64,000 bases of DNA from Callaeas wilsoni (GCA_013398955.1 VWPU01008508.1:124001-188000); one strand, 5' to 3'; positions 37,028 through 49,400 are shown, counted from the first letter of the stretch. Made by a program: numbers and translations. The notes: generated by a model not told the origin, from the letters alone.

Positions 37028-39031
37028 CTTTGTGTATTATATAGTAGAATTTGGGGTAAGATATCTTATTCTTGTGCTATCTTACATCTCAGAAATGCTT
37101 GCTAGACTGTAGCGTTAAGTCTATTTTCAGCTATTTAATAAAAAAAATCTAAATTCACCTTCTTTCTATTGGCAAAATAGTTTTCCAAATGCCTATGCAA
37201 TATAATTGTATAGACTCTAAAGGGGCAATTTTCTCCTGAATTTAGCTCTCAACATCGTAGCTATTTATATCTGGACAGGTCAAACCACATGGTCATTAGC
37301 CAATGGATAGACACACCTACAGCAAAGTTCTGAAGTTCTCTTTCAAAACTGAAGATGTGATGAGATGCAGTGCAAGTTCAAATAATTTTCTTCCTAGAGG
37401 GCACAAAGATCCTAAGTTCAGATGTATGCAGTTCATCAAAGGAATATTAGGATAAAATTTTGATTAGTATCTATGTTATTCAAGGTTGTTAACTGGAATT
37501 CTTAATGTCAAGTCCTCTGGAAATCTCTGAAATTTTCATGTATAGGCACTGAAGCTGTACTGACTTCTGAGTGGTCCACCTGCCTAAGCCCATGCAAACC
37601 TCAGTGACACTTTTAAAGTGTAAGCATTTTAATTGAGACACCTAGGGTTGGGGGTGTTTTTAGTTAATTTATTAGGCAATTGGGAACCTAGTTGTTGTGA
37701 AAATGGTGGATATGGTATGTTCTTTAAGAATTCTAAATCATGGTATCTTGCAGCATTCTGACTATTGAATACTGGAAGCCGTTATCGGTTCTAGTGCAAG
37801 TTGCTGGAAAAAGTGTCCACAAAGAGCAGGTGTAGTCTTACTTACTCTTAAACAATGAAATTCACAAAAATATTCCTTATTATCAGCATATTTGTAGAGT
37901 TTCTTTCCAAAGAAATTGTAATTCTCAGTGTGTGTTCCATCATTTGGGTGGATTAAGTTAGCAAGGGCAAATTATAATCATGTAGTTTTACCATGTAGTT
38001 TATTAGATACAATCAAGTGTACAAGCAGAAAGGACATTCTGATCAGAAGTCAGAAGTCTTGAGAAATTACAGTGATTGTGCATGAAACTGAGGACATGCC
38101 TAGAGATAGACTTGGTTTAATGATCTGTTACTTTCTGTAAACCCACATTTCAAATACAGTGAACCATTTACGACTGCATGAAAATTAACCTAAATGTCTG
38201 TTGGAATTATAGCTATAAGTATCTATGAGTTGGTTAAAAACTCCTGCTTGTGCAGTATGGACCTTTTTACTTAAAGTATATTAAGCTGTTAAATCCTTAA
38301 CTATTACTTATGATCAGAAAATATGTACCAGTAGCTATGATGAACAGAATCACTCACAAGAATATTTCTTGATGACTGATTTGTTCATTAAGTCATCAAA
38401 ACTCAGTGCTGTGGTGTTCACCCTTCAGCTCTCTGCAGCAGCTAATGAAGTCAAAGGGAATTTGTTCACCGGCTTCAGAAGGCGGCTAATCAAGCTTCTT
38501 GCCCTTCTTGAGATGTGTAGGATCTTCTGGGTAAAAACACTCTGAACTGCTCCCTGATTACACTGAATTCTCTGCTCTATTTAAATATTCTCCAGTTGTA
38601 GCATTGATATACACTAATTCAGTAAAGTTTCTAATTAAGATTTAGCTTATGCGCAAATCCTGGATGACAAAACTGCCACCAAAATTTTAATCAGCAAGTG
38701 TAATTTGTTATGGCATCTCTGTGAAAATTTATTCAATCTCCAGGAGCCTGTTTTCTTTTCTGAAAAGCAGGACAATAAAAAGTAACTTTCTGTCATGACT
38801 TGTTGATGGCATAAGGCACTGTTTTTGATTACAGAAGTGATGTTCTGAAATCATAAAAAGAACAGAAGTCTGCTCATTAACATGGAAAAATGAGTGACTC
38901 TGAGTTCCTCTAAGAGTCGTATCTTTTGCAAGGTTATTGTTCCAGACTTGGTAATAAAAACAATTTTACTGTTTAGGAAGAGTTAGAAAGAAATTCAGGA
39001 TAATTTCCAAGAGGAAAACAATGAAAAATTT

Positions 39032-39080
39032 AAGATTATTTCAGCATAAATGCCCCAGTGCCTCGGGCATTTATAATCTT
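39032..39080. other. Inverted repeat able to form a bulged hairpin
   Basis: A perfect 10-bp stem (ATAAATGCCC at 39046-39055, GGGCATTTAT at 39065-39074) closes a 9-base loop. It is extended by an outer 6-bp stem (AAGATT at 39032-39037, AATCTT at 39075-39080) across an 8-base one-sided bulge. A stem of this length is expected about once by chance in a window of this size, so a function is not implied. Confidence 0.7.
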
Positions 39081-41184
39081 GGCATTAGTCTTCTCAAAGG
39101 GGCAAGTAAATAATCCAATCTAGATTTTACCCAGTCCTTTCCATCCTTCTCTTCTTTGCTCATTTACTCAAATACTCTTGTTTGACAGACTTACTCCCTA
39201 CGTCAGCCTGTGCTGCAGCTGGTTAAGGTGAGCATGACAAGGTTCCTCTGACCAAAGACGGATGTCTCTCCACTCTAGCAGCTGTGACATTGCTTTTCCC
39301 ACAGGCTTAAGACAGAATAAATCACTTGTTACCAGGGGGCCTATTTGGTTAAAATTGGGATGGGTGATTTCAAAGAGCTCCTCTGTTACAGTTCCTCACC
39401 CGAGTCATAATAAGGTTATTTGTCCTATCATTACACAAGAAACATGATGGGATTTCAATCTTCTTAGTCAAATATCCATTACCATGAATAATCCAAATAA
39501 TTTAAATAACCAAGAGTCAGAATTCCCTCTGTAACACTTCATGGTACCTTGTGTGAGGCAGTGAGTGTCACCTTGGGGTAGAACTATTTCTGTCACACCT
39601 CTTTAGCCAGTAACATTTGGCATCCTGTGAGATGCAAACCATCTTGGAAGGCCGGTTCAAGAAACCAGTCTACAAAGAAACATAAAAAACACAGTCAGAC
39701 TCCTAAATGAGCTAGAAAAGAAATGCCAAAGTGCAAATATGTCTCCTTTTTAACCCTTTGGAGCAGAAGAATTAAATCAAGTTATGACAACATGGAGAGG
39801 AGAATAATAACAGGAGTGAATCTTGCGGAAGTTCAGTTCTGTCTTTTCTCTTTCTTGCAATGTGGTACACAGTTACAATTTTCATGGTCTCATACCTCAA
39901 ATGTAGCAATTTTTATTGCTTATATTTTGAACTGTATCAAAAGCTTCTTCACCAGAAATACTATTAGGTTGTTATGGGTAATAAAAAGAATGCCTTGACT
40001 TACTGTAACAGGTGAATAGACTGCATACACAGCTTTCAGAATGCCAGTCACTCACATTTAGAAAAGTCCGACTTGCTTGTTGGTTTGCAGCAATGTTCCC
40101 TACTGCACTGAAATGTGCTCAGAATAAACTGTAGTGAAAGAAAAACTTAAATTTCTGATTTTCCTCTCTCAAAAACAAAAATAAATTTGAGTTCTTTGGG
40201 ATTTTGCTGATTAATATGCTCATTCCTTTCAGTTCATTCTTTGAGATGCAGGTAATTTTCGATCCAACTCTGGAATCTTCTTTTTTGAATAAAAGAAAAT
40301 ATAGTTACAGAGTCTGGTCTATCAGTGGTATTTTTTAGTGCTGAAGTTTACACCATGAGAGGGAAAAAGTTGCTGCTTTTGTGAACAGGAAAACACACTT
40401 TTCACAACCAACCAGTAAGAAGACAAATCATTCTAATCCCCAAATATATTTAATTGATTTGTTGAAGGTGAATTACTTATGTTCCTCAGTCAAGCTAGAA
40501 CAAGTATTAGCACAAAGCAGTTAATAGGTATTCTAGACCTTAATTCCTACATGCCACCCTCAGACTAAGAACAAGAGACACAGAAAAAGAAAAAAACAGT
40601 CCTCCAGTTGCCCACACCACAGAAGTAGTAATGTATATTCTGGTGATTTTCAAACACACTATTTGGAAAAAAAAAATTTGTAAACACTAAACTTTTTCTG
40701 CATATACTCATACATTTTGAAATAAAGTAATCTAATACTAGATATAAATCAACTTAATAATTGGAATAAAACAAAGTAAGACCATTCCTTAAAAGAATTA
40801 TACTTTTGAAGTTACTTAGTTGTTCTGAAATCTTCCCTTAGGAGGGGGTTCTTCGCCAAAGATTTGACCTGATTTTAAGGCAAAGGAGCTCTTTCAGCAG
40901 TGTAAGCCCTCCTTAGTTAGTGACTTTACACCCAAACAGAGGTCTGGTCTTTTTCTCTCCCAGACACTAAACATAAACAGTCCAGGCATGGTCCTAGCCA
41001 TTGCCAAGGACCCCTATGTATGTCACAGGTTTTAAACCTTAAGCCTGCCCCCAGCATTTCCCAAGGATCCATTTGAAAATGTTTTCAAGAGAAAATATTT
41101 TTACAAGCTAAGCCTTCCTTTGACAGACCCTCTACAGCACCAGTACAGATATATCTCAGCTATTTTTGCCTTCCCTATCCTCAT

Positions 41185-41198
41185 CCTAACCCTAACCC
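41185..41198. repeat. Very short telomere-like string
   Basis: CCTAACCCTAACCC is a little over two units of the vertebrate telomere repeat, with degenerate CCTAA and CCCTAA words on both sides (41178-41220). It is too short to be called a true interstitial telomere. Confidence 0.6.
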
Positions 41199-41633
41199 AA
41201 GACATATTCTGACCCTAAAACAAGGACCCCCTGACCTGGCCCAGATTGAGCAAATACCAGAGAAAGTTCTACATGCAACCTACCCTCCTTTAGCAGACTC
41301 TTTAGCTCCTCTCCAAGTGGTACACTAGGTTTTGACTCTCTCCTATTTTGCACTGCTAAGACCATCTTAAACTCAAATTTTCTGAAACCAAAAAAATATG
41401 ATCCCAGTCAGGCCTATCCCAGGTGAAAAAAATTATCATGAGATAATTTTTTTATATAGTTTTTCCTTTCCTTTTTCAGCCACTTTGCAGCACCCAACTC
41501 CAACCCTAAGGCTACAGATAATTTTCTTGGGCTAAATCTCAACAAATTGCAAGGCTGAGAAAGGGAAATCCTTGAGTTTTTCTCATGCATGTACATATAC
41601 TTGAACATGTATATGTATATATGGGGGGAAGAG

Positions 41634-41720
41634 GGTCTTGAACCTAGATGTTTCTTAAGGTCTCTTCAGACCCAAACCATCCTATGACTCTATTATTCAA
41701 TGATTTGATGATATAATGGT
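41634..41720 (+). mobile_element. CR1 LINE 3' tail
   Basis: The final 85 bases of CR1 are readable: 'cttgaacctagatgtttctt', AAGGTCTCTTCAGACCC, AAACCATCCTATGACTC and further octamer-like units up to about 41720. Everything upstream is truncated. Confidence 0.82.
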
Positions 41721-42029
41721 TCTGTGATCCTGTATCTCTGTGTGTTTCTCTTTAAGACATATATGTGTGACTGATATCTGCATATGCATATTCATATGTG
41801 CTTACATACCTGCATGTGTGAGCTAAAATACTCAGTAATTCCAACAGTGTGAGATTAAGTTCCACAGAAGTGTAATCCTACATTAAGTGTTTTTCCCCAC
41901 TATACCATCTCATGTTTTGTCTTTAAGGCCTGTGATGGCCTCTGGGAGCCCTGTAGCCCTGTGTTTCAAGGCCATGGCTGGGAGAATGACAAACTTCCAG
42001 CTGACACTAAACTTGTTCAATACTTGCTG
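41721..42029. other. Spacer before the long CR1
   Basis: AT- and TG-rich sequence without a recognised gene. The portion from about 41930 ('gatggcctctgggagccctg') may already be decayed CR1 ORF2 belonging to the next element. Confidence 0.5.
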
Positions 42030-43386
42030 CTCCAGCTGGATGCACATAAATATATGGGGTCTGATGGGACTCATCCCAGAGTACTGAAATAGCTGGCTGA
42101 TGTTATTGCAGGCCCTCTCCATTATTTTTCAATGTTTGTGAATGCCTAGAGAGGTCCCAGTCAACTCGAAGCTAAAAGATGTTTTCCTAGTTTTCAAGAA
42201 GAGTAAGGAGGACCCGAGTAATTTCAGTCCTGTCAGTCTCACTTCAGTGCTTGGTAAAATTATGAAGAAGGTTGTTCTGGGAGTTCTTGAAAAACACTTG
42301 AAAGACAATGCATTCTTTGGTCATAGCCAGCATGGGTTTGTGAGGGGAAAGTCCTGGTCAGTCAACTTAATGTCCTTATATGACAAGGTTATCCATCTAG
42401 TTGACCAAGGGAAAACAGTAGATGTGGAGGTTTTTATTTGAGCAAAGTTTCTGATACTCTCACTTTATCTTTCTAGATGTGTCCAGCACACTTCTAGACA
42501 AGTCCATAATACATTGAGTGATCAATGGGCTAATGGGTCAGGCTCAAAAAGCTCCAGTGAATGGGGCGGGTGGCTCTTCTCCAGAGCTCAGTGTTAGGGT
42601 CAGTGCTTTTCCAGTGTTTTTATAAATTATCTGGATGCAGGAACAGATTGTACGTTATATTTGCTGATGATACTAGACTAAGAGAGGCTGTGGACTTCCA
42701 GAGGTTGGAAAGCAGCCCTGCAGGAAGAGATCTGGGGTACTTGGTCAACGGTAAGTTGAATACGAGTCAGCAGTGCCCTGACAGTCAAAAGGGCCAACAG
42801 TGTCCTGGGATGCATCGGGCCCAGCAACATGAGCCATTCGAAGGAGGAGATTGTCCCACTCTACTCTGCACTGCTGTGGCCTCACATTGGGTACTGTATG
42901 CAGTTTTGGGTACCTCAACATAAAAAGGACATTAAACTATTAGAGTATGTGCAGAGAAAAGCCACCAAAACGGTGAAAGGCCGTGAGGGCCAGATTTATG
43001 AGGAGCAGCTGAAGTCAGTTGGTTTGTTCATTTTGGAGAAGAGAAGGCTGAAGGGTCACAGTCTAGAACTCACTCATAGGAGGCAGTAGAGAGGGAGGTG
43101 CTTGATATCTCTCTGGTGACCAGCAACAGAACATGAGGAAGTGGAATGAAGCTGCATCAAGGGAAGTTCACACTGGACATTAGGAAAAAGTTCTTGACTG
43201 AGAGGGTAGTTTGTCACCAAAACAGGCTTCCCAGGGAAGTGGTCATGGCACCAAACCTGCCAGAGTTCAAGAAGCATCTGGATGATGTTTAGTCATAAGA
43301 GTTAAGACTTAGGTAGTCCTGTGAGTAGCAGTAATTGACAGTGATTATGGGTACTTAAAAATTCAAGATATTCTATGATTCTATAT
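42030..43386 (+). mobile_element. Longest CR1 LINE copy, with reverse transcriptase remnants
   Basis: About 1.36 kb of CR1 from the ORF2 fingers region to a complete 3' end. The start resembles the 'ggatgcacataaatatatgg' portion. A 99-codon frame at 42142-42441 covers the F-K-K...P-x-x-F-x-P-V-S-L-T-S block and the S-Q-H-G-F-V-x-G-K-S block. A later frame (42561-42923) holds the catalytic F-A-D-D at 42660-42671, then jumps by deletion to the C-terminal part, where a further frame (42829-43089) continues. The palm segment between about 42440 and 42540 is frameshifted, and roughly 150 bases after F-A-D-D-T are missing, so the enzyme is dead. The tail ends AGATATTCTATGATTCTATA. Confidence 0.93.
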
Positions 43387-43748
43387 ATTTGGTTCATTAT
43401 TTACACATATTCTGGATTACTGCTGAATGAGGAGGGTAGAGGCAAAAGGTTGTATATGCATCTGTGGGCAGTCTTTTCATAATGAACTAAGGTAATATGC
43501 GTACCTTGAATAACAATAAGTTTTAAACTATCTTTTCCAGACATTAATGTCAGTTAAGGTTTTTTTTTTTCTTTTTTCCACTAGAGGAAAGGAAATAGTA
43601 GGAACTAAAAATTTTCAGACTGAGAGTGAAATTTATGTAAATTGATACTGTAGAAGTAAGTAACAACTTCGAAAAAATTGCTGATGCTTGTGGGGGAAGA
43701 TATTTTACTAATAAAGACTATTCTTCTGAAGCTGTGTCAGAGTCTGTG
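43387..43748. other. Spacer between CR1 and LTR, with a poly-T run
   Basis: AT-rich sequence. Contains T11CT6 at about 43560-43578, otherwise nothing recognised. Confidence 0.6.
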
Positions 43749-44338
43749 TGTATTGGGTATGGCTAAGCTGGAGTTAACAGTCCCCATAGCAATCCTCACA
43801 CTACTGTGCTCTGCGCTGGTATCTAGAAGGGTGCTGGTAACACATCACCGTTCTGTGTGTTTTGTCAACTGCTAGGCAGCGCTGGCACAGTATCAGTGCT
43901 GTCAGTCCAACATTCTCTTCCCTATCAGTAGGCTGGGGGTGGGCAAGGTCTTGGAAGGGGACACAACTAGGACAGCTGACTCAAACTGACCAAAGGGATA
44001 TTCTATCCCTTATGATGTCAGGTCAGATATGGAAGCTAAGAAAAGGATGAGGAAGGGTGGCATTCACCATTTACAATGCTTGCCTTCTAAAGCAACCGCT
44101 ATGTGTACTGAAGCACTGCTTCCCAGGAAGTGGCTGGACATCACTTGCTGATGGGAAGAATAAAATATATTTTTTTTCTTTTTGCTTGTGCAACCTTTCA
44201 TTTTTGCTTTAGCAAACTGCCTTATTTCAAGTTACAAGTTGTTTTCCATCTTATTTTCTCTCTCTGTCCAACTGAGAAGGGGGAGTGATAGATTGGCTTG
44301 GTGGGCACGTGGCATCCAGTCAAGGTCAACCCATCACA
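43749..44338 (+). mobile_element. Near-complete ERV solo LTR (family B), about 590 bp
   Basis: It opens TGTATTGGGTATGGCTAAGC, runs through the U3 phrases 'ctgctaggcagcgctggcac', 'ggctgggggtgggcaagg', 'gggacacaactaggacagctg' and 'accaaagggatattctatccc', then 'gaagaataaaatatatt' (polyadenylation-like, about 44157), and ends with 'ctctctgtccaactgagaag', a 'gggagtgatagattgg' stretch, and GGTCAACCCATCACA at 44338. This order matches an LTR type abundant in birds. Possible 5-bp duplication: CTGTG before, GTGTG after, one mismatch. No internal retroviral sequence is attached, which fits a solo LTR formed by LTR-LTR recombination. Exact 5' base is uncertain by 2-4 bases because of a TGTGTG run. Confidence 0.82.
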
Positions 44339-45099
44339 GTGTGATAATTCTGCCCCAGCAAGTCCCAGGAGAATCCAGCAGGAAGCTTCTAACAAATGGG
44401 GTTCCCTCATGTGAATGGCAGAAAACTCACAAGTTTTGATTGTGTTATTTGCCTGAGTTTGTCAGACAAAGGTGATAAAAATGGCACAGATCCACTAACT
44501 GGCATGTCCAGGACTCACACAAGAAAATAAATTAAAAAATATGGTTCCCTTTGCAAAGAGTTACTTAGCTCATAACATGAACCGAAATTGTTTCAGCATG
44601 AAAGTACAGGAGATACTAAAGAAGCTGCATTGCTTTACTTTGATAGCAACTCTTTCAAAATGTGAAGACTATTGGGAAATAGAGAAACATGCAAAAATGT
44701 CACAATTGGTTTATAAAAACATTCTGTAAAGTCTATATTGCAAGAGCACACAGAAGCCTATTGAAAAATATAAAAACAAACTCTTAATAAAACAGACCAA
44801 AAAAGAAGATGGAGGAAATGTAAGCAGCTTTAAAATATTATCCCTGTACTTGATGTTGGTTTTGTTAAAATTTTTAGGATCTGCTGATTCAGATAGCCTG
44901 AACCACACATATTATAAAGCATTGTAATTCACAGTCCACAATCTCTGCCACCTGATACTAACCTTTTAGTCAGCTCAGTCTTTATATCACTGATGCTGGG
45001 AAGCAATTCAGATCACTTATCTGAGATTACAGTTGGTCTAAAAATAAATAGATTACCCATACATGGCTGTTTAGCTTCAAGTGGACAACAAAAATTGTA
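44339..45099. other. AT-rich sequence, nothing recognised
   Basis: No gene and no repeat landmark between the LTR and the next CR1 fragment. Confidence 0.6.
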
Positions 45100-45268
45100 G
45101 CAAGGTGGGGGGGTGACCACTTCTCCCAGGCAGTGACAGGACAAGAGGAAATTGCCTCAAGCTGCACCAGGGGAGGTTCAGGTTGGACATTAGGAAGAAT
45201 TTCTTCACTGAAAGTGTTGTCAAGCATTGGAATGGGCTGCCCAGGATAGTAGTGGAGTCAGCATTCCT
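45100..45268 (+). mobile_element. CR1 LINE fragment near the 3' end
   Basis: It contains the CR1 phrases 'gacaggacaagaggaaattg', 'cctcaagctgcaccaggggag', 'gttcaggttggacattagga', 'agaatttcttcactgaaagt' and 'caagcattggaatgggctgccc'. Among the CR1 copies here this is one of the least diverged. It stops at 'gtggagtcagcattcctc' without the terminal octamers, so the last 100 or so bases are missing. Confidence 0.9.
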
Positions 45269-45318
45269 CTTAGAAGGAAAATTATGCATTTCTTTTGAGT
45301 CTGAACGTTCTCTGAGTT

Positions 45319-45322
45319 GTAC
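45319..45322. repeat. Target site duplication GTAC, left copy
   Basis: GTAC directly precedes the TGATG end of the LTR and is repeated directly after its CATCA end at 45773-45776. Confidence 0.75.
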
Positions 45323-45772
45323 TGATGCCTTGTAGAGGCTGACCTGGAACAGAGGCTAGACAGAGTGAAAGGATAAAGGCTAGGTATTTATTGAAAGGCC
45401 TTCACAGGGTACACCTTGGGCAGTGCAGGAGTCTCACAGAGACTACACCCAAGATGGACGACCGGCACATGTTTTTCAAACAGATATAAGTTTTGTCCAT
45501 TTGCATATCAGTGGTTAATTGTCCAATTACAGCTTCAGGTAGTGGAGTCCCATCCTCTTAGTTTGCTCCTCCCCACAACTCACTTTTGTTTCCATTTCTC
45601 GGGGCCTGAGACAGTGAGGTGTTCTTGATTCTCAGGCCTAGAGAGGAATTGTTGTCTGACCAAAATGTGAAAAGCAGTAGCTAACACTCTACATGGAGCT
45701 CAGAGTTATACACTAAAGAATTGCAGGATTACAAACATATGAAAATATGAAAGCTAAAATCCTAAGACATCA
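45323..45772 (-). mobile_element. Solo LTR (family D), minus strand, 450 bp
   Basis: The plus strand begins TGATGCCTTGTAG and ends CCTAAGACATCA, a perfect 5-bp inverted terminus (TGATG/CATCA), and is flanked by the direct repeat GTAC. A 4-bp duplication is typical of class I (gamma-/epsilon-like) retroviruses. On the minus strand AATAAA (plus TTTATT at 45387-45392) lies about 65 bases before the 3' end, as expected for a short U5. The octamer ATTTGCAT is present near 45499, with CCAAT-like sequence next to it, a plausible remnant of the retroviral promoter. No gag, pol or env is attached. I recognise the sequence as a bird LTR type but give no family name. Confidence 0.85.
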
Positions 45773-45776
45773 GTAC
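45773..45776. repeat. Target site duplication GTAC, right copy
   Basis: Matches the left copy at 45319-45322 exactly. Confidence 0.75.
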
Positions 45777-46007
45777 AGCTTTACAATGTTTTGATAATAA
45801 AGATCAAATATACTATAGAAATTATCTCAAACAATTTTAAGACAAAAGAGACATAACTTACTTTTGCGGTGGTTGGCCTTTATATGATAACAGATATTTG
45901 TAAATAACATGTTGAGGGAGGGAGTATGGCAACGACAAATAAAAGAGTAGTGTAGAGGCAGTATCTTTATTCAAGAATCAATAGCTGCTTTCTTCATCGC
46001 AAGTATG

Positions 46008-46402
46008 CATCCTATGAGGAGCAGCAAAGGACATGGAGCTTGTCTAGTTTGGAGATAAAAGATTGAGGAGTGACCTCATAGCTGTCTACAGCCTCCTGAG
46101 GAGGGGAAGTGGAGAGATGAGTGCTGAGCTCTTTTCCATAGGATCCACTGATAAGACACATGGGGAATGGTTCAAAGCTATATCAGAAGAGGTTCAGACT
46201 GGACATCAGCATTTCTTTACAGAGAGGGTGGTCAAAACTAGAACAGGCTATCTAGAGAGGTGATAGGTGCCCCAAATCTCTTAGTTGTTATGAGACATTT
46301 GTACAATGCCCTTAACAACAGGATATAATTTTGGTCAACCCTGAAGCAGTCACGCTGTTGGACTAGATCACTGTTGTAGGTCCTTTCCAACTTAAACATA
46401 CC
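46008..46402 (+). mobile_element. CR1 LINE, 3' end fragment
   Basis: It starts 'tcctatgaggagcagcaaag', runs through 'gaggagtgacctcatagctg', 'gaggaggggaagtggagaga', 'gaggttcagactggacatca' and 'gttggactagatcactgttg', and ends 'aggtcctttccaacttaaac'. The element keeps nearly the whole region after ORF2 but has several small deletions. Terminal octamers are worn away. Confidence 0.9.
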
Positions 46403-49400
46403 TTCCTCTTTTTCCTCTTCTTCTTTTGACCAGCTGAAAACCAGTCACAATTTTATTGAATGCCTTTATAATTTTTAGGGGGCTTTAACTCTAAAAATCA
46501 TTAAAAAAAGACTTTGAAAGCAGTTTCAGCTTGACCAAGCAACACCCCGTTAGAAGTGAAGGAGCAAGACAGACTGAACTTTTCCCTTGATAGTTATGAA
46601 CTGAGCACAGTTTTTCAGTTTTCATTTAATTTCCCTTTCTGTCAGATTCAAGAAGTATATCTTAGAATGAATGAAAGATTAATAAATTAAAGATAAATAT
46701 TTTAGGAAAACCTGTTTTAGTATTTTCAGGCATTGATCAATCTTCTGTGTGAAGACTTATTTCAATAAAATACAGGAACTTGAAATATAAGTCTGAATTC
46801 AGTGATGCATTATAGGAACTCCTATTTGTCTCTTCTGTGAGTTTGTCTTGTTGCCATTGAGGTACCTAGTAAATTCCTCTTGACATCAACAATCAGTTGT
46901 TTAGAAACAGGGGATGGGAGTCAGAGTTGATACTAATTTATGCTCCACATTTACAGAAAGTAATCCAGCATTCAGAGGTGTCTGTGTCTAAATCATGAAC
47001 CTACATGAAAGTGTACATTGACCAATGAAATTAAAAAAGAATAACTTTCAAAATAATAATGTCATTTTGGATAGCTTATTTTTAAGCATTTGATACTGTA
47101 GTTTCATAATTCCTGGTGCAGCCTCCTAAATTTTTAAATAGCACTAACATAAACCTGCAATGAGTATTTTTACAAGACAAAAAACTCAGATGATTATGGG
47201 CACTAGGCAAATTCTACTTATGCCAGAACAGCCTCATAAAGTTTCTCATAGACTAGAATGCCCTGGGATCTATTCCAAAAATTGTCTTGTTTTGAAAAGT
47301 ACCATAACCTGAGGGGTTTCACAGTTTGAGTGCTGAGGATGAGGTCAAATACACACAAAAATAAAGGAGTGTAAAATGTCATCACTTATGACATATCTTT
47401 TTAAAGAAGGTCATTTTATCAAGGCTTTTTCCCAATAATGGATGAGAAGAGCAAGAGTAAAGAATGCCATAATTAGATGGTGATGATTCTTTTATTTTAT
47501 TCACTATGCTTCATGATCACATTCAGCAAGTCCAAATAAAGCCCTGAAAAAAGATACATCTAATCCAGCAGCAGTGTCTGCTGCAGCATACACCTAGGGT
47601 CACAGATCCTTGCTGCCTCTCATTCGTTTACTGCCCAACGGGGAGCCAAAGACACAATGCGAACGTTGGGATAGCCTGCTGTCACTGATTTTCAACTTCC
47701 AATAATGCTTTCTTTAATTCTTTAACAAAAACACACAGACATTTTCCCCAGAAATTACACTAGAAAGACAGTAGCAGACAGACCATTGTGGGGAGCACAA
47801 TGGCCAGCAGTTGGACCCAAATTCCCAGCGCAAAGGAGATGTGAGCCAACCACACCAGTGGCTGTGCCAGTAAACATCCAGCCTTGCAACAGACTGCCAG
47901 GGCTTTTTGGATATGGGTGTCATGAAACCCTCAGAAACCAGCTCATCAACTCTCCCTCTCCCTCAGTCTGAACTAGGTTGTGTATGTCTTGTTGCTCCTA
48001 ACAGGGCAGGTCTGTGATTTTTAGATGCAGAAAGTTTGTCCATGTCTCACCTACAGTTCCTTTTGTGGCACTATGCACAGGAAAATGTAGAAACGAGCAC
48101 ACTTAATGTATCTGACATCACACTGCTCACACTCATTGGCACCTACTCACACTGATAGTCATTATTCATTAAACATGCTTTGTCTTAATTGCAGTCAACA
48201 ATTTGAGAAATTAACATGTTATATTTTGAGAGAAAAAAAAAAGTTTTCTCTCCCTGTATATTCCTAAGGGAAGGAGAATATCCAGAAAATTGTTTCTCTT
48301 TAAAATATGCTACAGACACCCTTGTCATGAAGTGTTGTTCAAAATTAAGGTAGTTTTTTATTGTACAGAGAAATGCTTTAAACCATGATCATTACTTTGG
48401 AACTTACTTTGTTTTAGACGTATAATTGCTCATTAATGTACATTATGTGTCTGTAAAAAGTTTTAAACCTTAAGTACCTCTCCTCCCAAAAGTGTTCCTA
48501 AATTGTAGTCTCTCTTATTTACACAGTATTACTTTGAGATGCACTTAGAAATAATGTCTATACGAAATGATTTTAAAATAAAATAAAATTTTCTAACTGT
48601 TTTTAATGCACTACAAAAAGTCCAACTTAATCTGATATTCACTGTATTTGATTTGTAGTGGAAAATGAACATCTAGTGTTACTGGCTCAAAAAAATACCC
48701 CAATCAATCAGAAAAAAATCTTCATTCTTCTTTCTTACCATCTGAGTGTTCGCAATCTTTGTGAGAAATACATTCTGTTTATGTGTAGGACCCTACTGGG
48801 CTGAGTTACAGAGCAGGAGATAGGAGAGATAAGGGGAAATAGTCATAAATGTAGAAAATTCACATAGAAGGATACTTCCAAGTTGACAGAAATAGTCTTT
48901 TGGAGTGTATAGCATGATGTAATGTTATAATGGTAGGCAAATCTCTCATCAGATATTCAGCCTAAGCCTTGGCTGGGGCAAAAATCCTTTATGCTAGTTT
49001 CCTGAGAGACACAATCCTAAAATCAGCTGCCATGTTTAAGTCCACCAAAGTATTTAGTTTTAGGCTCTTTCTACTCTAATTTAGCCGGAGGTAAAAGATA
49101 TGCACACTCATCACAATTATCCCACAAAGGAATTAATTTTGCCTGCCTATTTTAGAAAGGGATAAAAATATTTCTGGGAACCCAGGTTCCTTCAACAAAT
49201 TTAGAGAAAATAGAATAAATTCTTTAGAATTAAGATTTAAAATTTAAGCAGTTTAGTTAAAGCAATCCACTAAGTAGATACAGATTATGGCATTAAAAAA
49301 GAGAGATCTATTGACAGCCTAGAATGCAGGCACTGTAGTCCTTGTAACACACCTTTACTATCTGTCATCTATTAGTATTTAATAAGTCATGGACCTTGGA

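Larger units (their letters stand above)
37028..41633. other. Repeat-poor AT-rich stretch without genes
   Basis: No recognised element or gene in about 4.6 kb. It contains an imperfect long hairpin at 39032-39080 and a short telomere-like string at 41185-41198, both listed separately. The open frames are short and unrelated to known families. Confidence 0.6.

Noticed and set aside
41185..41198. Interstitial telomere sequence
   Set aside because: Only a little over two units, with degenerate flanks; expected by chance or ordinary drift.
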